From Sphingobacteriaceae bacterium (lineage in GTDB: Bacteria; Bacteroidota; Bacteroidia; B-17B0; Aurantibacillaceae), in the NCBI GenBank assembly GCA_023251695.1, contig JAHEYE010000239.1:1-5394 (forward strand): 5,394 bases of DNA. Direction: 5' to 3'. The notes beneath the pieces were generated by a model. That model ran no database searches. It was not told where the DNA came from and saw only the letters and a program-made list of their open reading frames with translations. Below are positions 1 to 4,418 of the stretch, piece by piece. The translations under genes were made by a program, and so were the position numbers. Each line of letters begins with the position of its first letter. Within the stretch, counting starts at the first letter, position 1.

Positions 1-1
1 G

Positions 2-382
2 GGCGTTTTAGCATCGACTTATGTTTTCAAAAGCTTTTTTACTTACATAGAAAATAAATTAGAGCACGCGCCCTTTATCCGTCATATTTATTCGCCGCTT
101 AAAGATTTCACAAATGCTTTCATGGGCAACAAGAAAAAATTCAATAAGCCTGTTTTGGTTTTGACCAATCCGCAAGCAAACATTGAAGAATTAGGTTTTG
201 TGACGCACGAAGATTTAAAAGAATTAGGCATCGCAAATAAAGTATCAGTGTATTTACCATACTCCTACTCTTTATCGGGTCGCTTGATAATTGTTTCACC
301 CGATCAGATAAAACCAATTAACGCCGATGCCGGTGAAACTATGAAGTTTATTGTGAGTGGTGGGGTAACGGACGTGGATTAA
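2..382 (+). CDS. DUF502 family membrane protein, 3' part (5' end outside window)
   Basis: The frame is open from base 2 to the TAA at 380-382, giving 126 residues. The ATG at 122 is internal, because the residues before it (HAPFIRHIYSPLKDFTNAF) are typical of the DUF502 family and continuous with what follows. Family landmarks seen are the 'PFIRHIYSPLKDF' segment after the last membrane helix, the 'KPVLVLTNP' strand, the 'SLSGRLIIVSPDQI' strand and the terminal 'ETMKFIVSGGV' block. Family members are usually around 190-210 residues with two N-terminal membrane helices, so roughly the first third, including those helices, is missing here. The molecular function of DUF502 proteins is not established. 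The gene converges with the next one, and their stop codons overlap in TTAA (379-382). Confidence 0.88.
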   Translation, partial: GVLASTYVFKSFFTYIENKLEHAPFIRHIYSPLKDFTNAFMGNKKKFNKPVLVLTNPQANIEELGFVTHEDLKELGIANKVSVYLPYSYSLSGRLIIVSPDQIKPINADAGETMKFIVSGGVTDVD

Positions 383-984
383 GGTTTTGTTACCTTAGTT
401 AAAATCACAAAATAATGCTTCACTTTTAATTTTTCGTACCAATCTTTATAGCTATGATTTGGTAATTCGCAATAAACAGCCAAGTCTGGCCTATCAGCAT
501 TTTCAGGATTTGTAGCGAAAGTTAAGAGGGGAATCTCTTTATCTAATTCGATTTTTTTAGATTCAGAAAATAATGCTTCCCACAAATATTCACTTCGCTT
601 TAGTTTTAGCTTTAATCCATAATTTTTTATTCCCATTCCAGGGAGCCGGGTGTTGAATGTTTCAACTGTATCGTTTCGTAAGGTTTGTATTTTAATTGTA
701 AAGGAATTAGCAGTTGGCTGCCAAAGTAAGATATTTTTTTTGTTTTCATATCTTTTAGCATAATCGTCTGATTTAACTTCAATACCATCATAATATTCTC
801 TAATTATTAAATCAATATAATGTCCTTTAAAGGCTTCCGGCATTTGGTATTTAAAAACTTTTATCCCTAGCATATCAAATGCCTCTGCGTAATCCTTTTC
901 TTCAAATTTATCTGAAAATGTAATCTGCTGCGAGAATACAGGGAAAGAGAAAATTAAAACCAATAATGTAACTACTTTTTTCAT
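379..984 (-). CDS. Secreted hypothetical protein
   Basis: This gene encodes 201 residues from the ATG at 984. A TTG five codons upstream (999) keeps the frame open but would place charged residues before the signal peptide, so ATG is preferred. Residues 1-18 (MKKVVTLLVLIFSFPVFS) form a clear Sec signal peptide: a KK start, a hydrophobic core and an S-Q-Q exit. It lacks the lipobox cysteine, so a periplasmic or exported soluble protein is expected. The mature part is lysine-rich, has no further membrane helix and contains alternating hydrophobic stretches that suggest beta structure. I do not recognise the family. It is divergent from the parvulin gene, with 67 bp between the two start codons, and converges on the DUF502 gene. 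Function is unknown. Confidence 0.7.
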   Translation of the reverse strand: MKKVVTLLVLIFSFPVFSQQITFSDKFEEKDYAEAFDMLGIKVFKYQMPEAFKGHYIDLIIREYYDGIEVKSDDYAKRYENKKNILLWQPTANSFTIKIQTLRNDTVETFNTRLPGMGIKNYGLKLKLKRSEYLWEALFSESKKIELDKEIPLLTFATNPENADRPDLAVYCELPNHSYKDWYEKLKVKHYFVILTKVTKP

Positions 985-1036
985 ATATCGAATATACAAA
1001 ATATTGTTAATTCCCCTGTTTTGTCACTGAGTTTTG

Positions 1037-1044
1037 TATCTTTA
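1037..1044 (+). promoter_or_regulatory. Possible -7 element of the parvulin gene
   Basis: TATCTTTA matches the Bacteroidota -7 consensus TAnnTTTG at all fixed positions except the last. It lies only 7 bases before the ATG at 1052, so transcription would start at or next to the start codon (leaderless or nearly so). No TTG at the usual 19-21 base spacing was found; the nearest (1021-1023) is too close. Weak call. Confidence 0.25.
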
Positions 1045-1051
1045 TATAAAG

Positions 1052-1459
1052 ATGAAAAAACTATTTATACTCCTCCTCTTCCCTTTTGTAATAAAAGCTC
1101 AAACTGTAAGTCCTGCCAAAACAGATTCGGTTACTAAAAAAGCAACTGTTGGTTTTAAATCGAAAGATGAAGCCAGACAATTAATAGATAATATTCGTGA
1201 ACGCATTTTAAAAGGCGAAGATTTTGGTGCATTGGCAGCTCAATTCAGCGAAGACCCCGGCTCAGCAAAAAAGGGCGGACAATTATCGCCCTGCAAAAGA
1301 GGACAATTTGTTCCTGAATTTGAAACAGTAGCTTTTAGTTCGCCAATAGGAGTTATCTCTGATGTTTTTGAAACACAATATGGTTTTCATTTTCTCCAAG
1401 TGTTATCGCGTGAAGGCGACGCCGTTGTGGCGAGACATATTTTGGTGGGGTTTAAATAA
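1052..1459 (+). CDS. Secreted parvulin-type peptidyl-prolyl isomerase (apparently permuted)
   Basis: This gene encodes 135 residues. ATG 1052 starts a clean signal peptide (residues 1-16, MKKLFILLLFPFVIKA); a TTG at 1034 would add an unnatural prefix. The rest matches the PpiC/parvulin rotamase domain. An amphipathic helix 'DEARQLIDNIRERILKGEDFGALA' spans about 39-62, 'FSEDPGSAKKGGQL' 65-78, 'RGQFVPEFETVAF' 83-95, and 'ISDVFETQYGFHFLQVL' 102-118 with the conserved His113. Proteins of this kind isomerise X-Pro bonds in the periplasm and help outer-membrane protein folding. The oddity is the order. The usual first strand with its active-site His (RHILV) is absent from the N-terminus (residues 30-38 read KATVGFKSK). 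It appears instead as ARHILV at 127-132, directly before the stop. Either the domain is circularly permuted or it is a remnant of a two-domain protein. Cys81 sits in the region of the active-site Cys/Asp of the family; this alignment is tentative. Confidence 0.85.
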   Translation: MKKLFILLLFPFVIKAQTVSPAKTDSVTKKATVGFKSKDEARQLIDNIRERILKGEDFGALAAQFSEDPGSAKKGGQLSPCKRGQFVPEFETVAFSSPIGVISDVFETQYGFHFLQVLSREGDAVVARHILVGFK

Positions 1460-1460
1460 G

Positions 1461-1486
1461 AGATGCTGAAACAAGTTCAGCATGAC
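1461..1486 (+). repeat. Palindromic repeat copy A1
   Basis: A 26-bp unit built as AGAT, a 3-base arm (GCT), GAAACAAGTTC, the complementary arm (AGC), ATGAC. ATGCTGAA (1463-1470) pairs perfectly with TTCAGCAT (1476-1483) around the loop ACAAG. It starts one base after the parvulin stop codon. It is identical over 26 bases to the copy at 1857-1882. Confidence 0.9.
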
Positions 1487-1520
1487 CGACCCGATATAGT
1501 ATGACCATTTTCTTCACCCT

Positions 1521-1546
1521 GTCATTCCGAACTTGTTTCGGAATCT
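1521..1546 (-). repeat. Palindromic repeat copy A2 (overlaps nuclease 3' end)
   Basis: Inverse orientation of the 26-bp unit; on the minus strand it reads AGAT, TCC-type arm, GAAACAAGTTC, GGA-type arm, ATGAC. ATTCCGAA (1524-1531) pairs with TTCGGAAT (1537-1544) around CTTGT. Compared with A1, three stem bases on each side differ and all remain paired. It encodes residues 101-107 (DSETSSE) and the TGA stop of the GIY-YIG gene. Confidence 0.9.
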
Positions 1547-1845
1547 TGCAATTGCCAATCTTCAGCCAAATCTTTCATCTCCGGATTCTCCTCTTTAATA
1601 AGATTCAGTTTCCATTCCCTATGCCAATTTTTTAGTTGTTTCTCTCTTAAAATTGCATTTAAGGCACCGAATATTTCTTCGTAGTATACAAGGTTGGTAA
1701 GTTTGTATTTTGAAGTGAATGTTGAGCCTTTCAAATGTTTATGTTCTGCAATACGTCTTTCTAAATTATTAGTAACGCCAATATAAAAAGTTGTTCTACT
1801 ATAATTTGACATTATGTAAACAAATAGTCTCCTTTGTAATTTCAT
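1522..1845 (-). CDS. Single-domain GIY-YIG endonuclease-like protein
   Basis: This gene encodes 107 residues and belongs to the small, stand-alone GIY-YIG group (UPF0213/YhbQ-like in general form). The motif pair is present as VYI (9-11) and YIG (21-23). The conserved 'NNLERRIAEHK' stretch follows (26-36, with Arg30/Arg31 and His35), and 'REKQLKNW' (67-74) carries the expected metal-binding Glu68. All catalytic signatures look intact, so it is probably an active metal-dependent nuclease, though substrates for this subgroup are unclear. ATG 1845 is required because a later Met (residue 12) would remove the VYI motif. The last seven codons and the stop lie inside palindromic repeat A2. Repeat pair B lies 11 bases upstream of the start codon. 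It follows the XRE repressor gene in the same direction, but a strong hairpin and two repeats separate them, so co-transcription is doubtful. Confidence 0.87.
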   Translation of the reverse strand: MKLQRRLFVYIMSNYSRTTFYIGVTNNLERRIAEHKHLKGSTFTSKYKLTNLVYYEEIFGALNAILREKQLKNWHREWKLNLIKEENPEMKDLAEDWQLQDSETSSE

Positions 1846-1856
1846 TGTGTTTTAAA

Positions 1857-1882
1857 AGATGCTGAAACAAGTTCAGCATGAC
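1857..1882 (+). repeat. Palindromic repeat copy B1
   Basis: Exact 26-bp duplicate of the copy at 1461-1486, in the same orientation, with stem ATGCTGAA (1859-1866) and TTCAGCAT (1872-1879) and loop ACAAG. It lies just upstream of the GIY-YIG start codon, so its hairpin could sit in the 5' leader of that gene. Confidence 0.9.
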
Positions 1883-1897
1883 AGTTTACCCGGAAAT

Positions 1898-1923
1898 GTC
1901 ATCCCGAACTTGTTTCGGGATCT
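1898..1923 (-). repeat. Palindromic repeat copy B2
   Basis: Inverse-orientation copy with a third arm type (CCC paired with GGG). ATCCCGAA (1901-1908) pairs with TTCGGGAT (1914-1921) around CTTGT. Fifteen bases separate it from B1, and it directly abuts the hairpin at 1924-1947. Confidence 0.9.
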
Positions 1924-1947
1924 AAAGGTTAACTTTAGTTAACCTTT
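1924..1947 (-). terminator. Perfect 10-bp hairpin at the 3' end of the XRE-S24 gene
   Basis: AAAGGTTAAC (1924-1933) is the exact reverse complement of GTTAACCTTT (1938-1947), with a 4-base loop holding the repressor's TAA stop (1935-1937, minus strand). The stem encodes the last residues (K-V-N). There is no long U tract after the stem on the minus strand and GC content is low, so intrinsic termination is plausible but not certain. It could also protect the mRNA 3' end. Confidence 0.45.
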
Positions 1948-2714
1948 TGCCTTTTGATATGCTCTATTTCTATTTTTAATCCTTTCAGCATATTCATAAT
2001 GCTATCCAGGTTTAATTCTTCATCGCGGTAATCACCGGTATTAATGCAGCAGGTATATTCCCACAATTCTAAAATATCTTCTAAACGTACTTTATAAGGT
2101 TGATACATTTTATTATCGGAGTGTAATTCAACAGTACCTTCTTTTTTATTTAAATTGTGTAAACGTTTATAACTTAAACCATCATCTTTGGTTACTACTA
2201 CATAACTCATGCCATCACGCATCTCATCCAGTTTCTCCAAATATTTTCCGATAATAAATGAACCTTCTTTTATCGGCGGCATACTATCGCCTTTAATAGG
2301 AAAAGCACGGTGTTTACCCACCGGTAAAAACGGCAATTTCATGCGTGGTAATTTTTCAATATAATCCGGATCCGAATAACCACGTAAATAACCCGCTGAT
2401 GCCTTTACGGGAATTAATTCGATCATATCATCACCCTCGCTATCGATAATAACAGGAAATAGAATACGGTTCTTGCCTATTTTCATTAAAGCATCAGGGT
2501 TCGTTTTTTTCAAATCGCCTTTTATAAGGGCATCAATGGCAATGTGAAAGTATTCGGATAATTTGATTAATAAGTCAATGGGGGGCTCGTTTCGACCCTC
2601 CTCATAACCACCAATACGGGCACGGGTTACCTCTAACTCATCGGCCATTTGCTCCTGCGAGAGGCCCTTTAACTGCCGCAAAAACTTTATGTTGTTCGAT
2701 ATCTTATTAATCAT
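1935..2714 (-). CDS. XRE-S24 (LexA/CI-like) transcriptional repressor
   Basis: This gene encodes 259 residues. Residues 6-64 form an HTH_3 domain: 'NNIKFLRQLKGLSQEQMADEL', then the recognition helix region 'VTRARIGGYEEGRNEPP'. Residues about 100-220 form an S24 peptidase fold. The catalytic serine is Ser144 in 'IKGDSMPP' and the general-base lysine is Lys183 in 'GLSYKRL'. An Ala-Gly pair (107-108, in 'KASAGYLRGY') sits where LexA and phage CI repressors cut themselves, so RecA-stimulated self-cleavage is possible. The tail after 225 is polar and probably helical. Its own upstream region has two similar dyads around the predicted promoter, which fits autorepression. It is divergent from the sensor/phosphatase operon, and may control that too. 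I see no DNA-repair gene beside it, so whether it is an SOS regulator or answers another signal is open. Confidence 0.92.
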   Translation of the reverse strand: MINKISNNIKFLRQLKGLSQEQMADELEVTRARIGGYEEGRNEPPIDLLIKLSEYFHIAIDALIKGDLKKTNPDALMKIGKNRILFPVIIDSEGDDMIELIPVKASAGYLRGYSDPDYIEKLPRMKLPFLPVGKHRAFPIKGDSMPPIKEGSFIIGKYLEKLDEMRDGMSYVVVTKDDGLSYKRLHNLNKKEGTVELHSDNKMYQPYKVRLEDILELWEYTCCINTGDYRDEELNLDSIMNMLKGLKIEIEHIKRQKVN

Positions 2715-2719
2715 GATTA

Positions 2720-2732
2720 CTACAATTTATAG
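2720..2732. promoter_or_regulatory. Operator O1 (predicted, XRE-S24 repressor)
   Basis: CTACAATTTATAG is a 13-bp dyad with five of six paired positions matching. It lies 5 bases before the repressor start codon and over the expected transcription start. The single mismatch (C against A) is in the same place in the sister site at 2743-2755. Confidence 0.55.
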
Positions 2733-2734
2733 CA

Positions 2735-2766
2735 TAAAGATACTACAAATTATAGTTATCTCCAAA
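2735..2766 (-). promoter_or_regulatory. Promoter of the XRE-S24 gene
   Basis: On the minus strand, TTTG (2766-2763) is followed after 20 bases by TATCTTTA (2742-2735). This fits the Bacteroidota -33/-7 arrangement (TTTG, spacer about 19-21, TAnnTTTG) except for the last -7 base. Transcription would start near 2728, giving a leader of roughly 14 bases. The -7 element sits in the spacer between the two operator dyads, and the second dyad is inside the -33/-7 spacer. Confidence 0.55.
2743..2755. promoter_or_regulatory. Operator O2 (predicted, XRE-S24 repressor)
   Basis: CTACAAATTATAG differs from O1 only at the central base. Including the preceding TA, the two sites share 14 of 15 bases. Their centres are 23 bp apart, about two helical turns, so two repressor dimers could bind the same face. 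Its position between -33 and -7 would block RNA polymerase. Confidence 0.55.
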
Positions 2767-2788
2767 TCGCGGTTTTTCAGCCCTAAAA

Positions 2789-2804
2789 ATCTTATATTTA
2801 AGAT
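2789..2804 (+). promoter_or_regulatory. Possible promoter/dyad of the sensor-phosphatase operon
   Basis: TATATTTA (2793-2800) resembles a -7 element and lies 23 bases before the TTG start at 2824. It is centred in an inverted repeat, ATCTTA (2789-2794) with TAAGAT (2799-2804). No TTTG is found at the right distance upstream, only a T run at 2773-2777, so the promoter would be weak or activator-dependent. The dyad differs in sequence from O1/O2. Confidence 0.3.
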
Positions 2805-2823
2805 GTAATACAATCGCAGGGTT

Positions 2824-3708
2824 TTGACAGGTAAAACAGATATACAAAAAGATGGCTTTTCGCCTGATTTAACAACTTCCACATTAAAGAACCTTGTTCT
2901 GAAATCCAAAATTCTGATTGCATTGTTTTCGGTTATTTTTATCGGACAAACAATTATCATCGGCACATTGCTGCTAACTAATAATCCCATTTTGCAAAAC
3001 GTTCCGAAAAAAGTAATGGTATTTGGTCCGATGTTTGTTTTAGCTGCCGCATGTTTTGAATTTCTATACCTGCGCTATTTAAATAAACAAAGCAGGGAAA
3101 ACAAAACACTAAATCCTTTTTATACATATACAATTGCGTTTATCGAAATTTCGTTTCCGGCTTTTGTGTTATCTATGGTCATAAACATGGCGGGCAATAA
3201 ACTTATAGTACCGGTTAGCGAAATACTCGGTTCGCCGCCCTTCATTATGTATTTTATCTTTATCATACTTTCCTCTTTACACCTCGATAAAAAATTATGC
3301 GCATTTACAGGCTTAATTGCCGGTGTGCAATATGCAACTGTTTCTATTTATTTTAAAAACTATTACACTATTGAGGCTTTAGTACTACCGAATATTATGG
3401 CCAAAAGCATATTAATTTTTGTGTGCGGACTGGTAGCAGGATTTGTTTCCGAAAAAATTAAAAATGCACTTACGGATGCCCTGCATGCACAAGACAAACT
3501 GATTAACAAACTCGATTCGCTTGTGAAGGAAAAAACGAAAGAAATTACTTTTCAGAAAAAAGAAATTGAACAGCAACATGGCGAATTACAGGATAAAAAC
3601 AAGGAAATTATTGACAGCATACATTACGCCAAACGTATACAGCAGGCTTTCATGCCGTCGGACAAGTATTTTGACAAGAATTTAAAATCGATTAAGAAAG
3701 ATAAATGA
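2824..3708 (+). CDS. Six-helix membrane sensor with SpoIIE-type linker but no phosphatase domain
   Basis: This gene encodes 294 residues. The start is TTG 2824: the only upstream in-frame ATG (2803) is followed at once by a stop, and the first internal ATG (3016, residue 65) would remove the first helix. Six hydrophobic segments are visible near 30-52, 64-86, 99-121, 138-153, 157-177 and 190-209. A charged coiled coil (about 210-262) and 'DSIHYAKRIQQAFMPS' (264-279) follow. That linker normally leads into a SpoIIE/PP2C phosphatase in Bacteroidota proteins, but here the protein ends 15 residues later in a lysine-rich tail (SIKKDK). The membrane part differs from those of the next two genes; it vaguely recalls input modules fused to adenylate/guanylate cyclases, which I cannot confirm. 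The stop overlaps the next start in ATGA, so translation is probably coupled. Likely role: a signal-sensing partner dimerising through the coiled coil. The alternative is a decayed phosphatase gene. Confidence 0.8.
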   Translation: MTGKTDIQKDGFSPDLTTSTLKNLVLKSKILIALFSVIFIGQTIIIGTLLLTNNPILQNVPKKVMVFGPMFVLAAACFEFLYLRYLNKQSRENKTLNPFYTYTIAFIEISFPAFVLSMVINMAGNKLIVPVSEILGSPPFIMYFIFIILSSLHLDKKLCAFTGLIAGVQYATVSIYFKNYYTIEALVLPNIMAKSILIFVCGLVAGFVSEKIKNALTDALHAQDKLINKLDSLVKEKTKEITFQKKEIEQQHGELQDKNKEIIDSIHYAKRIQQAFMPSDKYFDKNLKSIKKDK

Positions 3709-4418
3709 CAGGTTTTGTAAATAAAATAAATTATGCAGGTATCGATTTTGCAAAAACCTCACACGATAAAAAGTGCATCCTCATCATCAACCGTATGAGT
3801 ATCATACTCTCTATCCTGATGTTTACCTTTGCCTGTTTCGCACTTCTTTTTAAAATATACATGCTGCTGTATTTCACCACCCCGTTTCTGTTTGCGTTTT
3901 CGCTGGCCCCCTGGTTTAATTCGAAGGGCTGGTTAACGTTTTCCAAATTCTTTTTTTGTTTTGTACCCATGACCTGTCTCATCATCATTTGCATTTTTAA
4001 CAGCATAGAACAGGGCGATCGTTTTTTTTTCCTTACAACAGCTACCATCCCCATTCTTTTGTTCCGTAAAACCTGGCTGGTGTATTCGGTTTTTTACCTC
4101 AATGTGGCTGCTTTTGTATTTGCCCAATGGTATCAGAGCAACCACGCCCCTATTCTTACCATCCCGAAAGAAATAGAAATTATTTACTGGTATTTTACTT
4201 TGATATCGGTATTTGCGGTTTTGTTTTTTGTCATCCGTTATTTCAAAGGCGATTCGGAGATATATGAAAAGGAACTGGAAGAAAAGAACGACCTCATCTC
4301 CGAAAAAAATAAAGAAATTACCGATAGTATTAAATACGCCAAACGCATACAGCAAGCACAAATGCCCTCCGAAAAAAATTTCGGAATACATTTAAGGAGG
4401 CTTAAAAATAAAACATGA
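3705..4418 (+). CDS. Second six-helix membrane sensor with SpoIIE-type linker, no phosphatase domain
   Basis: This gene encodes 237 residues. Six hydrophobic segments lie near 32-49, 53-71, 82-98, 107-120, 123-143 and 159-180. A short coiled coil (about 183-205) and 'DSIKYAKRIQQAQMPS' (207-222) follow. The protein then ends after 15 more residues with a basic tail (HLRRLKNKT), just before the point where the downstream paralogue enters its phosphatase domain. The N-terminal 'INYAGIDFAKTSHDKKCILIINRMSI' resembles the start of the third gene ('INFGIKPETSPKITEEIRLLNAVSL'), so these two share an input-module family. It overlaps both neighbours by ATGA, which makes a tightly coupled operon. A run of nine T (4022-4030) encodes part of the fourth hydrophobic segment. 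No catalytic residues are present; a sensing or regulatory partner of the third protein is inferred. Confidence 0.82.
   Translation: MTGFVNKINYAGIDFAKTSHDKKCILIINRMSIILSILMFTFACFALLFKIYMLLYFTTPFLFAFSLAPWFNSKGWLTFSKFFFCFVPMTCLIIICIFNSIEQGDRFFFLTTATIPILLFRKTWLVYSVFYLNVAAFVFAQWYQSNHAPILTIPKEIEIIYWYFTLISVFAVLFFVIRYFKGDSEIYEKELEEKNDLISEKNKEITDSIKYAKRIQQAQMPSEKNFGIHLRRLKNKT
4368..4400 (+). promoter_or_regulatory. Hairpin and strong Shine-Dalgarno-like AAGGAGG before the phosphatase gene
   Basis: TCCGAAA (4368-4374) pairs with TTTCGGA (4379-4385) across a 4-base loop. AAGGAGG follows at 4394-4400, 14 bases before the ATG at 4415. That spacing is longer than usual, and strong Shine-Dalgarno sequences are uncommon in Bacteroidota. 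Both lie inside the 3' end of the second sensor gene. They may raise the output of the phosphatase subunit relative to coupling alone. Confidence 0.35.

Larger units (their letters stand above)
1461..1923. mobile_element. Candidate REP-like unit: GIY-YIG gene bracketed by inverted palindromic repeat pairs
   Basis: Two pairs of the same 26-bp palindromic repeat flank the GIY-YIG gene: 1461-1486 with 1521-1546, and 1857-1882 with 1898-1923. Within each pair the two copies are oppositely oriented, and in both pairs the first copy has the GCT/AGC arm. Beyond the repeats there are no terminal inverted repeats or transposase, so this is not a standard insertion sequence. By analogy with REP sequences and the RAYT proteins encoded among them, the nuclease may be involved in spreading or processing the repeats. 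The repeats are seen; mobility is inferred. Confidence 0.35.

Noticed and set aside
380..397. Hairpin TAAGGT / ACCTTA after the DUF502 gene as a terminator
   Set aside because: Only six AT-rich pairs with a six-base loop, no T tract, and inside the coding end of the opposite gene.
985..1051. Promoter of the secreted hypothetical protein on the minus strand
   Set aside because: ATATTTTG near the start only loosely resembles TAnnTTTG, and no TTTG lies at the right spacing.
1463..1483. Repeat A1 as the parvulin gene's intrinsic terminator
   Set aside because: The stem is not followed by a T tract and the sequence is a dispersed repeat; it may still affect the mRNA end, but I do not call it a terminator.
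1461..1923. CRISPR-like array
   Set aside because: The 26-bp repeats are strong palindromes arranged as inverted pairs with unequal gaps (34, 310 and 15 bases), one gap holding a gene. No cas genes are visible.
2727..2990. Minus-strand open frame spanning the repressor promoter and the start of the first sensor
   Set aside because: It covers the operators and promoter and its translation resembles no family; judged a chance frame.
3660..3720. Frameshift separating the first sensor from a lost phosphatase domain
   Set aside because: No phosphatase-like sequence follows in any frame; the second sensor gene starts at once. The same end point is seen in the second gene, so a simple frameshift does not explain it.
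3731..4391. Long open frames on the minus strand opposite the second sensor gene
   Set aside because: Their translations lack recognisable domains and lie antisense to a clearly coding membrane protein with the conserved linker.
4213..4395. Small plus-strand frame inside the second sensor gene
   Set aside because: Basic, low-complexity translation entirely within the linker-coding part of a real gene.
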